Source of the DNA: Brassicibacter mesophilus
Lineage (GTDB): Bacteria; Bacillota; Clostridia; Tissierellales; Proteiniboraceae
NCBI RefSeq assembly: GCF_050433385.1
Contig: NZ_JBNPXI010000008.1
Span: forward strand, 1-64,000
Direction: 5' to 3'
Length of the DNA stretch: 64,000 bases
In this document: positions 42,273-51,613 of the stretch, in pieces
Numbering within the stretch: position 1 is the first letter of the stretch
Layout: every line of letters starts with the position of its first letter
Translations under genes and position numbers: made by a program
Notes under the pieces: generated by a model
Told to the model about the DNA's origin: nothing
The model's database searches: none
The model's input: only the letters and a program-made list of their open reading frames with translations

Positions 42273-42968
42273 ATGAAACTAATAAATAATACGGACCTTT
42301 TAAATCACTATATAAACAAGTTTAGTCTAGATAAAATATTTGAACAAGATATGTCAGAGCATATGAAACTTTTTTTATGTGAAAAAGGTGATTTTGTTTG
42401 TCAGATTAACGATAATTTAGAGTGGTTCTATTTTATAGTCAAGGGAAAGTTAAAGGTGTACACTCTGCTTGAAAATGGGAAATCTTTTTTACTAAGATTC
42501 TATACTCCTCTATCAATAATAGGAGATCTAGAATTATTTAAACATTATAGAGTTAAGAGTAATGTAGAGGCTTTAAGTGAAGTAGTTGTAATTGGAATTA
42601 AAATACATGATATTAAAAAATATGCGTATAGGGACAGTACTTTTTTAAGATTTATATCTGAAAGCCTGAGTCATAAACTTTATACTATTTCAAATACGTC
42701 AGCATTAAACCTTTCATATCCTTTTATAAACAGATTTGCAAGCTATCTAGCATCAATTACATCTGACGAAAACAATAATCTGCTAGTGGACGAAATTAAA
42801 GCTACTAATTTAACTGAGCTGGCAACATTTTTAGGGGTAAGCTATAGGCATTTGAACAGAGTTATCAAGGACTTAAGTACAAAGGGTATTATAAAAAAAA
42901 CAAGCGAAGGTATAACAATATTAGATTATAAAAAATTAAAAGCTTTGTCAGGAGAATATTATGAGTAG
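42273..42968 (+). CDS. Crp/Fnr-family transcriptional regulator
   Basis: A 231-residue regulator. Residues 20-125 form a cyclic-nucleotide-binding-like beta roll without a clear cAMP phosphate cassette, so another ligand or none is likely. There is one Cys in the N-terminal domain, too few for an Fnr-type cluster. Residues 165-225 form the winged helix (TNLTELATFLGVSYRHLNRV). It resembles the YeiL branch. The ATG at 42273 has GAGGTGAT upstream. Two small membrane-protein genes follow at once (20 and 79 codons) and are probably coregulated. Confidence 0.85.
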   Translation: MKLINNTDLLNHYINKFSLDKIFEQDMSEHMKLFLCEKGDFVCQINDNLEWFYFIVKGKLKVYTLLENGKSFLLRFYTPLSIIGDLELFKHYRVKSNVEALSEVVVIGIKIHDIKKYAYRDSTFLRFISESLSHKLYTISNTSALNLSYPFINRFASYLASITSDENNNLLVDEIKATNLTELATFLGVSYRHLNRVIKDLSTKGIIKKTSEGITILDYKKLKALSGEYYE

Positions 42969-43023
42969 AAAAATCGCAGTTATATTAATTTCGCTTGGAA
43001 TGCTCTTAATAATGTCATTGTGA
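42961..43023 (+). CDS. 20-residue hydrophobic peptide
   Basis: ATG at 42961 overlaps the end of the regulator gene and has AGGAGAAT upstream at good spacing. It encodes MSRKIAVILISLGMLLIMSL, a single membrane span with a basic start. It overlaps by 8 bases with the regulator and ends 14 bases before the next gene. It could be a small membrane peptide or only a coupling device. Confidence 0.5.
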   Translation: MSRKIAVILISLGMLLIMSL

Positions 43024-43037
43024 GGTGAATAAAAGTG

Positions 43038-43277
43038 ATGATATTTTTGATAACGATAAGTGTCATAGTAGTTATTTTTCTAATCATCAATAAAGATTTT
43101 AAAACAACAAAGCAAGCTATAGCCATTAAGGCTCAAACATGTGGTATATATAGAACAAGATTCTTGCATAACGGAGAGAACTTTCCCTTAACAATTAGAA
43201 GCTGTTGGAATTGTGCAAACAGTGTACTCGGAAAGTGTAAAGCAATACCAGATAAATATAATCAAAGTGGACAGTAG
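43038..43277 (+). CDS. small membrane-anchored Cys-containing protein
   Basis: A 79-residue protein with one membrane span (residues 2-18) and a soluble domain with four Cys: CGIYRT, then CWNCANSVLGKC. The Cys spacing could bind metal or form disulfides. GAGGTG lies about 12 bases before the ATG. Unknown family; its place suggests it is cotranscribed with the Crp/Fnr regulator. Confidence 0.6.
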   Translation: MIFLITISVIVVIFLIINKDFKTTKQAIAIKAQTCGIYRTRFLHNGENFPLTIRSCWNCANSVLGKCKAIPDKYNQSGQ

Positions 43278-43301
43278 GTTGGTTCCCTCTGTCCACATGA
43301 T

Positions 43302-45491
43302 TTACCATAGTCCCCATTTAAGTAATACTAGTTTAATATCCATATAGCTTATATTATCAGAAACCAACTTTTTAATAGGGTTCAGTTTTTTTACATCCAC
43401 CTTTTTATGTGCTTCTAATATTTCATTTTCTTTTTCAGCATTATCAAAAAGTCTTGTCCAATCAATTGTGTTTCCATCGTTTTGACATTTTATGAGGTGG
43501 TTTAATATAGTATCTTGAGTTAGCTCCCTTTTCTGTGCGATTTCCTGTAAAGACATATTTTCCTCATACAACCTATATGTTATTTCATGAGTTGGCGATT
43601 TTTCTCTGTTCTCTTTTTCTTTTATCTCGCTTGTGTTTTTTGAAGAGTTAAGAATCTCTTTTCGTATTCTCTTAGCATCTATATTTTTTTCATTGCAATG
43701 ATCTTTTATGGCTTTAAGAAAAGCTTCCCCGTAATTATCATATTTTTTAATACCTACACCACTTATCATCAATAGCTCATCTTTATTCTGTGGATAATAA
43801 GCGGCCATTTCTTTCAAAGTAGCGTCGGGAAAAATAACGAATGCAGGTAGACTCTTTTGCTGTGCTTTTTCAAACCTTAGAGCCTTTAGCTTATCAAATA
43901 ATTCTTGATCTATATTAAGTGATGCTCCTTTAATTTTTTGTTTCTTGTCGTTGGAATTTACTTGAAGCAAGTGCTTCTTGTGATATATTTTAACTTCTCC
44001 CTTTAATACTTCCCTAGACTTACCTGTTAATTTTAAAATTGGAAATTTGTCCGGCTGTAAATATAGATATTCTCTTGATACTAAAGTCATTATCATCTCT
44101 CTGATAGCACCACTGCTATACTCTTTCATAATTCCATACGTCGACAGTTTATCTAGTCCAAAGTTAAGCACTCTTTTATCATTGGAACCTCTTAGGACTA
44201 GTATTATAGTATTCGCTCCATATTTTTCATTTGCTCTATATACACATGATAATATTTTCTGAGCTTCTATAGTTATATCTATCATCTCAGACTTATCTAT
44301 GCAGTTCCCACAATTGTCACATTTATCATGTTTATCTTCTTCGCCAAAGTAAGCTAATATTTGATTTCTCAAACAATCATTTGTATGGCAATAATCTATG
44401 AGGTATTGCAAATTAGTGTACATCATTCTTTCTCTATCTATGGTCATGGTTTCGTTCTGAATAATCAACTTCTGCTTTACAATGTCTGATGGTGAATACA
44501 ATAAGATACAGTCACTTTTCTCTCCATCTCTTCCTGCTCTTCCTGCTTCCTGATAGTATGCCTCCATATTTTTGGGCATATTGTAATGAAGCACAAACCT
44601 TACATCAGGTTTGTCTATACCCATTCCAAAGGCATTCGTAGCTATTATTATTTTAATGTTATCTCTAATAAAGTCATTTTGGTTTCGTTCTCTTTCTTCT
44701 GCTGTCATCCCACCATGATATCCAGTAACAGAGTATCCTTCCTTTTGAAGTCTAGTAACTAGTGCCTCAACAGTTTTTCTCGTGGAGCAATATATTATCC
44801 CAGAACTATCTTGATAATTATTGTCTAAGTACTCTTTTAAATAAGCAAATTTATCACTAGGCTTAACAACCTTATAAAACAGATTTGATCTATCAAAACC
44901 AGTTACTACTTCTAATGGAACTTTGAGCTTAATAAGCTCCTTTATTTCTTCTATAACTCCTTTAGTAGCCGTAGCTGTTAATGCCGCCACAACTGGCCGC
45001 TTGGTGAATCTATCAATGAATCTTGGTATCTCAAGATAGCTTGGCCTAAAATCATGTCCCCATTGGCTAATACAATGAGCCTCATCCACTGCAACTAAAT
45101 CTACCTTTATATCATTTATTAATTTTAAAAATGTATCAGTATTTAATCTCTCGGGAGCAACATATAAAATTTTGTATTTATCATCTCTAATATTATGTAA
45201 CCTGTACATGAACTCATCATTGTCTAATGTACTATTTATATATGTTGCAGGAATCCCAGTTTCATTTAATGCATCTACTTGGTCCTTCATAAGAGATATC
45301 AGAGGAGATATGACAATAGTAACACCTGATAATATTACTGAAGGTAATTGATAGCAAAGTGATTTACCTCCACCTGTTGGCATAATTCCCAGTATATCTG
45401 AGCCTTGAAGAATTCCACGTATTAATTTTTCTTGCCCTTTTTTAAAACTATCGTATCCAAAATATATGTTCAAAATATTTCTAATATCCAT
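43302..45491 (-). CDS. recQ: ATP-dependent DNA helicase RecQ
   Basis: A 729-residue superfamily 2 helicase. Motif I is PTGGGKSLCYQ, motif II DEAHCISQWGHDFRP, motif VI QEAGRAGRDG. The zinc module is seen in CHTNDCLRNQILAYF and CDNCGNC. An RQC winged helix follows (about 405-500), then an HRDC domain (about 525-600; FPDATLKEMAAYYP) and a C-terminal helix-turn-helix (about 640-729). RecQ unwinds recombination and fork intermediates 3' to 5'. The ATG at 45491 has GAGAGG upstream. Confidence 0.95.
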   Translation of the reverse strand: MDIRNILNIYFGYDSFKKGQEKLIRGILQGSDILGIMPTGGGKSLCYQLPSVILSGVTIVISPLISLMKDQVDALNETGIPATYINSTLDNDEFMYRLHNIRDDKYKILYVAPERLNTDTFLKLINDIKVDLVAVDEAHCISQWGHDFRPSYLEIPRFIDRFTKRPVVAALTATATKGVIEEIKELIKLKVPLEVVTGFDRSNLFYKVVKPSDKFAYLKEYLDNNYQDSSGIIYCSTRKTVEALVTRLQKEGYSVTGYHGGMTAEERERNQNDFIRDNIKIIIATNAFGMGIDKPDVRFVLHYNMPKNMEAYYQEAGRAGRDGEKSDCILLYSPSDIVKQKLIIQNETMTIDRERMMYTNLQYLIDYCHTNDCLRNQILAYFGEEDKHDKCDNCGNCIDKSEMIDITIEAQKILSCVYRANEKYGANTIILVLRGSNDKRVLNFGLDKLSTYGIMKEYSSGAIREMIMTLVSREYLYLQPDKFPILKLTGKSREVLKGEVKIYHKKHLLQVNSNDKKQKIKGASLNIDQELFDKLKALRFEKAQQKSLPAFVIFPDATLKEMAAYYPQNKDELLMISGVGIKKYDNYGEAFLKAIKDHCNEKNIDAKRIRKEILNSSKNTSEIKEKENREKSPTHEITYRLYEENMSLQEIAQKRELTQDTILNHLIKCQNDGNTIDWTRLFDNAEKENEILEAHKKVDVKKLNPIKKLVSDNISYMDIKLVLLKWGLW

Positions 45492-45580
45492 ATTAATATT
45501 TCCTCTCATCTTAATTGCTTTTCAAAAACGTATAATCATTCTAGTGGCAATTATATATTGTAACATTACTATATGTTATC

Positions 45581-46252
45581 TTAAAGCATATTTTTGTTTC
45601 TACCATATAAAAAAGTGGCAGCATTAAATACAATGAAAATAACCAAAGGTAAAATTATTGTATAGGGATTATCTTTGACTTCTATTGCTTTTGAAGCAAA
45701 ATATACTGTTACAAAAGTCCCTGGAATCATTCCTAAAAAACTTCCTATAGCAAAATCTTTGAAAGTTATATGACTCACCCCATAGAGAACATTAATTACA
45801 GAGCAAGGAAGGATAGGAATCATCCGCATGTTAGCTAATAATAAAATCTGTTTTCCTTCTGACTTATCAGATATATTAAACTTTAAGCTTTTCTTGTTTT
45901 TATTATATCGTCTTATAATGCTTATAATAAAATCTTTTCCTAAAAGTCTAGCAAGTAAAAAGTTAATATTACATGCCACGTTGGAAGACACCATGACAAC
46001 TAGTATGCCTGGCCAAAAACCAAAGATTATTCCTCCTAGCATTTTGACCCATGATATGGGGATAAATATAAGGGAAGCAACAATAGTTACTAAAAGATAT
46101 ATAAGATAAGCACGGGGATTACTTCTGATATCTATCAGGTACTTAGTAAGTCTTCTTGCATCTGCTGCAGATACATGTGTATATATAATATATAAAGCTA
46201 TTATGAAAACTAAGAAAATAGAACTTCTTAATATTATTGATTTTCGCTTCAT
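45581..46252 (-). CDS. TVP38/TMEM64 (DedA/VTT) family membrane protein
   Basis: A 223-residue protein with five or six spans. The VTT core is present: FIPISWVKMLGGIIFGFWPG near residues 62-81, and the region with MRMIPILPCSVINVLYGVSH. Eukaryotic relatives are lipid scramblases; bacterial ones affect envelope homeostasis. Monocistronic, on the same strand as recQ but 90 bases upstream. Confidence 0.88.
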   Translation of the reverse strand: MKRKSIILRSSIFLVFIIALYIIYTHVSAADARRLTKYLIDIRSNPRAYLIYLLVTIVASLIFIPISWVKMLGGIIFGFWPGILVVMVSSNVACNINFLLARLLGKDFIISIIRRYNKNKKSLKFNISDKSEGKQILLLANMRMIPILPCSVINVLYGVSHITFKDFAIGSFLGMIPGTFVTVYFASKAIEVKDNPYTIILPLVIFIVFNAATFLYGRNKNML

Positions 46253-46462
46253 TTTATCTCCTATTCTTTAAGAATTATATATGAAACACTAGTTTTAGTT
46301 TATACCATATTAACCCAGTAGTCAATTAAGCAAACTTTGCTCACTATAGATAAAATGCGCTTTTGGTATCTATTACTGGTAATACAATTTATATCTAATA
46401 ATTTACAATTCCCTTATTAGGAGTTATAATATAACCAAATTTATAACTAGGAGTGGTTGAAA

Positions 46463-47626
46463 ATGATTAATTTTAATTATTCAATACCTACTAAAATCTT
46501 CTTTGGAAAAGACCAAATAAATGTACTTGGAGAGCAGATAAAAAACTATGGCTCTAAAATACTTATTGTTTATGGTGGTGGAAGTATAAAGAGAAATGGT
46601 CTATACGACAAAGTTGTGAAGATATTAAACGACAATTCTATTAGTTTCTGGGAGCTTTCAGGTGTAGATCCTAATCCTAGAATAACAAGTGTAAGAAGAG
46701 GAATTGAACTATGCAGAGAAAATGAAATAGATATGGTACTTGCAGTAGGTGGGGGAAGTTCAATTGACTGTGCAAAAGTTATCGCTGCAGGATATTACTA
46801 TAAGGGCGATGCATGGGATATAGTAGTTAATCCATCAAAAATCCAAGATGTACTTCCAATTGCATGCATACTAACACTAGCTGCAACAGGATCAGAAATG
46901 GACCCTATTGCTGTTATTTCAAATATGGAAACAAACGAGAAAATAGGCACCCGACATCCAAATATGGCACCTAAGTTTTCTATATTAGACCCTACATATA
47001 CATTTACAGTCCCTGCAAATCAAACAGCTGCTGGTACGGCAGATATAATGAGTCATGTTTTTGAAGTTTATTTCAATAATACAAAGGGAGCATATTTACC
47101 AGATAGAATAGCTGAAGCAGTTCTTAAAACTTGCATAAAATATGGTAAAATAGCTTTAAACGATCCCGAAAATTATGAAGCTAGAGCGAACTTAATGTGG
47201 TCATCAAGCCTGGCAATAAATGGTCTCTTAAGCTATGGAAAGGCAACAAAATGGAGTGTTCATCCAATAGAACACGAGTTAAGTGCTTTCTATGACATCA
47301 CTCATGGTATAGGACTTGCTATTTTGACACCACACTGGATGAAATACGTCCTTGATGATAATACAGTTGATAAATTTGTTGAATATGGGGTTAATGTTTG
47401 GGGAATTAATCAAGACAAAGATAAGTATGAAATAGCTGAGCTATCAATCGAAAAAACAAAGGATTACTTTATCTCACTAGGAATACCTTCTACACTAAAA
47501 GAAGTAGGAATAGGTGAAGAAAAGTTAGAAAAAATGGCTAGCCAAGCTACTAGAAACGGTAAGGTTGGTAACTTCAAGCCTTTAGATGCTCAAGATGTTT
47601 TAAATATACTTAAAGCTGCGCTATAG
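46463..47626 (+). CDS. iron-containing alcohol dehydrogenase (butanol-dehydrogenase type)
   Basis: A 387-residue group III alcohol dehydrogenase. NAD(P) binding: YGGGSIKRNG near residue 37 and GGGSSIDCAKVIA near 94. Metal ligands are the Asp/His of TADIMSHVFEVYF near 193-205 and the His of HPIEHELSAFYDITHG near 262-277. It interconverts aldehydes and alcohols, mostly reductively in fermenting anaerobes (YugJ/BdhA type). The ATG at 46463 has AGGAG upstream. Monocistronic with its own terminator. Confidence 0.93.
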   Translation: MINFNYSIPTKIFFGKDQINVLGEQIKNYGSKILIVYGGGSIKRNGLYDKVVKILNDNSISFWELSGVDPNPRITSVRRGIELCRENEIDMVLAVGGGSSIDCAKVIAAGYYYKGDAWDIVVNPSKIQDVLPIACILTLAATGSEMDPIAVISNMETNEKIGTRHPNMAPKFSILDPTYTFTVPANQTAAGTADIMSHVFEVYFNNTKGAYLPDRIAEAVLKTCIKYGKIALNDPENYEARANLMWSSSLAINGLLSYGKATKWSVHPIEHELSAFYDITHGIGLAILTPHWMKYVLDDNTVDKFVEYGVNVWGINQDKDKYEIAELSIEKTKDYFISLGIPSTLKEVGIGEEKLEKMASQATRNGKVGNFKPLDAQDVLNILKAAL

Positions 47627-47642
47627 TACACTTTATGCAAAT

Positions 47643-47672
47643 TAGGATTATAGAAATATTTCTATAATCCTA
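47643..47672 (+). terminator. terminator of the alcohol dehydrogenase gene
   Basis: TAGGATTATAGAAA / TTTCTATAATCCTA, a 14-bp palindrome, then TTGTTTTTT. An almost identical hairpin is found at 50540. Confidence 0.85.
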
Positions 47673-48160
47673 ATTGTTTTTTGATCCTTGATTATGTAAA
47701 TTCTTCACATATAAAACTAATGGTTCTATTGTCTTTATGTCAGGAAAATCAACCTTGTCTCCATATGTATCTAACATCATTTTATCCTGTTCAGATAGCT
47801 CCTCTGGCTTTTTCTTAGCCACCATTTTTTTAAGCATTGCCATCATTGACTTGTTCATAAAGTTTAATCGCTTGTAATCAATTCCTCCATGTAAGTGGAA
47901 AAACTTTATTTTTTCTCGCATCTCTTCTGTAAAGTCTTTCTCTAAAATTGGTTTAAGAATATCTTTGTCATCTGTGGAAGCAAGGCCTATGGTAAAAATA
48001 ATCACATTTTTATTTTTTAAAATTTGAAAATATTTAGTAACAGTAGGTACACTATTGTTACTAAATATTAATAATTCCCTATCAAACTGATTATTCCAAT
48101 TTCTTTTCCAGAGTCTACCTATAACTCATATGCAGTTTTTCTTGCTTGTATTTCAAAGTG
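47670..48160 (-). pseudogene. decayed copy of the flavodoxin-csaA cassette
   Basis: 47670-48005 codes for the C-terminal 111 residues of a flavodoxin-like protein, about 88 percent identical to that of the intact gene at 50584. The N-terminal half is missing. Further upstream, at about 48095-48160, a minus-strand remnant reads ARKTAYEL, a stop, VDSGKEIG, matching ARKPAYKLWVDFGEELG of the intact csaA. The gene order is the same as at 50.6-51.5 kb. No start codon with a ribosome binding site is present. Confidence 0.82.
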
Positions 48161-48162
48161 TC

Positions 48163-48211
48163 TTGACAGTTACACCTACATCATGTAATATATAGTTACT
48201 TACATGATGTA
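48163..48211 (+). promoter_or_regulatory. blaI-type promoter with two BlaI operators
   Basis: TTGACA (48163-48168), 17-base spacer, TAATAT (48186-48191). Two BlaI/MecI-like dyads, TACATcATGTA at 48177-48187 and TACATgATGTA at 48201-48211, cover the spacer plus -10 and the start region. Together they form a larger inverted repeat (CCTACATCATGTAA / TTACATGATGTAGG). This predicts tight autorepression. Confidence 0.85.
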
Positions 48212-48232
48212 GGTTAGATTGGAGGTGGTTAT

Positions 48233-48622
48233 ATGAAAAAAAATCAACAGGTGTCAGATTCAGAAATGGAAATTATGCAGATTATTTGGGCTAATGAAGG
48301 TTCAATAATGTTTGCTGAACTTTTGAGCAAACTCGATGAAAAAGAGAATAACTGGAAGCCAAACACTGTTTTAACTTTCCTTGCACGGCTTACAGAAAAA
48401 GGCATACTAACATCTGAAAAACGGGGACGTTTAAATGAGTATATCTCTTTGATTTCAGAAAATGAGTACATGGAGCAGCAGACCAAAGCTTTTTTACATA
48501 AGGTTTATGGTGGAGATGCAAAGAATCTTGTTTCCTCTCTATTGAAACAGGACTACCTTACTTCTAAAGACTTTGAGGAATTAAAAGAATTTTGGGATAA
48601 AGGTGGCGATGTAGGTGAATGA
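48233..48622 (+). CDS. BlaI/MecI/CopY-family repressor
   Basis: A 129-residue winged-helix repressor. The DNA-binding domain (residues 5-75) has SDSEMEIMQIIW and WKPNTVLTFLARLTEKGIL; the C terminus dimerises. In the classical system a membrane M56 protease cleaves the repressor near residue 100 upon a beta-lactam signal. The strong site GGAGGTGG precedes ATG. Its stop overlaps the start of the M56 gene by 8 bases. No beta-lactamase or PBP2a gene is in the window. Confidence 0.93.
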   Translation: MKKNQQVSDSEMEIMQIIWANEGSIMFAELLSKLDEKENNWKPNTVLTFLARLTEKGILTSEKRGRLNEYISLISENEYMEQQTKAFLHKVYGGDAKNLVSSLLKQDYLTSKDFEELKEFWDKGGDVGE

Positions 48623-50314
48623 AATACTGAAATTGTTTTTTTCACTATCTGTTTCTGGTTCAATCGTTGCACTAATTATATTTGCTTTAAAACCTTTATT
48701 AAAGGACAGGCTAAGTAAAACATGGCAGTATTATATTTGGCTCATCGTAATAATGAGGATGATAGTACCCTATTCTGTACAAACAAATATTGTAGGACAT
48801 TTATTTTACAGAATAGACAATTATTTAACAGCTCAAAATAAGGTATTAGAGCCGTTTAGCAGTACTTATGACATAGGAGATTCAAACCCAGAATTACCGC
48901 AGATTGTGTATACTGAAGATACTCAAAACAAAGAAACTACATATTATTGGGATGAAATAAAAAATAATTTATGGCTGTTTTGGCTTGGTATTGCAGTTAT
49001 GCTACTGGTACGTAAGGTTACAAATTCCGCTATATCAAAGCAGGCAGATATGAAGTGATAGATAGTAACACGCTAGAAATTTATAACAAAGTTTGTGTCG
49101 CAGCAGGCATCAAAAAACCATTAGCATTGTTTACAAATAAACTTGCTACTTCTCCAATGCTGGTTGGTATCGTTCATCCATTTATCGTTTTGCCGAATAC
49201 AGAAATTGACGACGAAGAATTATATAATATTTTCCTTCATGAATTAACTCATTATAAGCGATTAGATATTTTATATAAATGGCTCACACAAATTGCTATT
49301 TGTATACATTGGTTTAATCCTTTCGCTTATATGATAAGTCATGAAATTAACAAGAATTGCGAATTGTCCTGTGACGAGGCGATAATCAAAAATCTGGATT
49401 ATAACGGAAAAAGAAAATATGGAGACACGTTGCTTGCTTCATTAAAATTTAGCGGGAACTACAGCGATACAATCGTTTCAATTACTTTATGCGAGGATGC
49501 AAAACTATTAAAAGAAAGGCTGGGTCAAATTATGAAATTTACTAAAAAATCAAAAATTATGGTTGCATTGTCAACAGTATTAACAGTACTTATATTCTCT
49601 AGTGCAACATTTATTGGAGCCTATGCTACTTCAACTAATATTGCTATTGATACATCAAAGGAGAATTCAAATAAGGCTGATACTTCGGGGGCAAACAACA
49701 AAGTATCTTCAAATAACTCAAATGCAGTTACATCAACAATTGCGTCAGAAAATGATATAGACGCACGAGCTTTAGAAACCATGCAAATGACTGGAAGATG
49801 GGATTTTGTAAAACCAATGTTTTCATATATGTCAAACAGTGGGATTGATAAAGTAGTTGAGCTATACAACACTGAAAAAAGAGGACAAGATCAACCTCAG
49901 AAAATTGCGTCGGACTATTACATTGCAAACGACAAATCAACATCTCAACCTACGGTTAAGGTTGACTACGACACTGTGGCAAAAGAAACTCTCAAAAAAA
50001 CACAAGATTTAAACAGTCTTGTTGGAATTGCACCATATGTGAGTATAGAAGTTCTTGATGAAATTATAGCTTCACATGTTGGTTCTAATACTAACGAATT
50101 TAATAAAACCTATGTATTACAGCAATACATGAGTACAAATGGAATTGATACATTAGTAAAAAATTATGTTGACCAAACAAACGATTATGGTACTGTTGGG
50201 GCAATGCTTCAATCCATGAGTAAAGAAGCTAGTAACTCTTTAGCAAAAAAATATTTCGAGGAATCTAAAAATAATGAGTTTGATTGGATTTATAAACCAT
50301 ATTTGATAGATTAG
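48615..50314 (+). pseudogene. BlaR1/MecR1-like M56 membrane protease, frameshifted
   Basis: Two frames make one protein of about 565 residues. The first (48615-49058) holds three spans of the M56 membrane domain and then runs out of frame at ...VRKVTN. The other frame continues YKFRYIKAGRYEVIDSNTLE and holds the zinc protease site FLHELTHYKRLD, SCDEAI and the last span near 49560-49620. The shift lies at about 49012-49025. The extracellular C-terminal part has no penicillin-binding motifs, so the signal would not be a beta-lactam of the usual kind. Alternatively, a sequencing error or programmed shift could explain it. Confidence 0.8.
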
Positions 50315-50539
50315 GAGTAATGTAAAAACTTTGTGCTTAAGCGAAAATGGGATGAAAATTATCCATTTGCAATTAAAAATTAGGATGTACTTTCTCTATT
50401 TTTTAAAATTTCCTAAGGATAATAGAAGAATTATGTATACGACATCCAGTGGCGATTTCATTATAATTCCAAATAGATCAATTATCGTCATATTAGAATG
50501 GATCTTCCTTATTTATATAGTTATTTACAGAATCAAAAT

Positions 50540-50567
50540 AGGATTATAGAAATATTTCTATAATCCT
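50540..50567. terminator. bidirectional terminator between the M56 and flavodoxin genes
   Basis: AGGATTATAGAAAT / ATTTCTATAATCCT, a perfect palindrome; near copy of the one at 47643, which belongs to the duplicated segment. Confidence 0.8.
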
Positions 50568-50583
50568 ATTTGTTTTTTAATCC

Positions 50584-51126
50584 CTAACTGTGTAAATTCT
50601 TCACATATAAAACTAATGGTTCTATTGTCTTTATGTCAGTAAAATCAACCTTATCTCCATATGTATCTAGCATCATTTTGTCCTCTTCAGTTAATTCCTC
50701 TGGTTTTTTCTTAGTCACCATTTTTTTTAGCATTGCCATCATTGACTTATGTATAAAGTTCAATCGCTTGTAATCAATTCCACCACGCAGGTGGAAAAAC
50801 TTCATTTTTTCTCGCATCTCTTCCGTAAAATTCTTTTCTAGAATTGGTTTAAAAATCTCTTTGTCATCTGTGGAAGAAAGCCCTACAGTAAAAATAATCA
50901 CATTTTTATTTTTTAAAATTTGAAAATTTTTTGTAATAGTAGATATACCATTAATACCACTTGCATAAAGCCCACCACCAAAAACTATTGTGTCATATTT
51001 AGATAGATCCTCAGTTTTAATCTCTGAATATTTAAATAAATCCGCATTTACTTCATTGGCTATCCACTCTGCATATTTTTTTGTACTTCCATGTTCTGAT
51101 TTAAAAATAACTGCAACTTTGTTCAT
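50584..51126 (-). CDS. flavodoxin-domain protein
   Basis: A 180-residue protein. The N-terminal FMN phosphate loop is FKSEHGSTKKYAEWIA, followed by TIVFGGGLYASGI near residue 50. The type resembles HemG/menaquinone-dependent protoporphyrinogen oxidase-like flavodoxins, but the extended C-terminal helix region (residues 100-180) differs. Function in heme synthesis is unlikely to be provable here. The ATG at 51126 has GGGGG upstream. It has a truncated twin at 47670. Confidence 0.85.
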   Translation of the reverse strand: MNKVAVIFKSEHGSTKKYAEWIANEVNADLFKYSEIKTEDLSKYDTIVFGGGLYASGINGISTITKNFQILKNKNVIIFTVGLSSTDDKEIFKPILEKNFTEEMREKMKFFHLRGGIDYKRLNFIHKSMMAMLKKMVTKKKPEELTEEDKMMLDTYGDKVDFTDIKTIEPLVLYVKNLHS

Positions 51127-51199
51127 AAGCATCCCCCTAAAATAGAATCTAAATTACTTAATTTTTTGTTTCACATTGTTGCTTATATCTCAATATTCT

Positions 51200-51529
51200 T
51201 TACCCTAATCTATCACCTTTCTTAACAGGTTGTTCTGGCTGAATCAATACAACCCCTTGTTCCCCATAAACCCCCAATACTAATACTTCTGACATAAAGT
51301 CAGCAATCTGCCTTGGTGGGAAGTTTACTACTCCTAATACCTGTTTCCCAATAAGCTCGTCAATTCCATAGCATTCAGTAATTTGAGCACTAGATTTCTT
51401 TATCCCAAGTTCTTCTCCAAAATCTACCCATAGCTTATATGCAGGCTTTCTTGCCTTTTCAAACTTTTCACCTTGTATGATTTCTCCGACTCTTATATCT
51501 AATTTTAAAAAATCATCAAAAGTTGCCAT
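51200..51529 (-). CDS. csaA: CsaA-like tRNA-binding domain protein
   Basis: A 109-residue OB-fold protein of the EMAP/Trbp111 class (FLKLDIRVGEIIQGEKFEKA, AQITECYGIDELIGKQVLGVVNFPPR in parts). CsaA acts as a dimeric chaperone linked to protein export in Bacillus and can bind tRNA. The ATG at 51529 has GGAGG upstream. 74 bases before the flavodoxin gene. It shares its fold with the C-terminal domain of MetG at 6.1 kb. Confidence 0.93.
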   Translation of the reverse strand: MATFDDFLKLDIRVGEIIQGEKFEKARKPAYKLWVDFGEELGIKKSSAQITECYGIDELIGKQVLGVVNFPPRQIADFMSEVLVLGVYGEQGVVLIQPEQPVKKGDRLG

Positions 51530-51613
51530 AATTGTACCTCCAAAATGTTTTTGTTTCCCAGCACCCATGTACAATTTAAACAAATCATGATATTGCTGTT
51601 GTAAACAATGTTA

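Noticed and set aside
50331..50549. 72-codon plus-strand frame after the M56 gene
   Set aside because: No recognisable start site or family, and it runs into the terminator palindrome. Probably spacer or decayed DNA.
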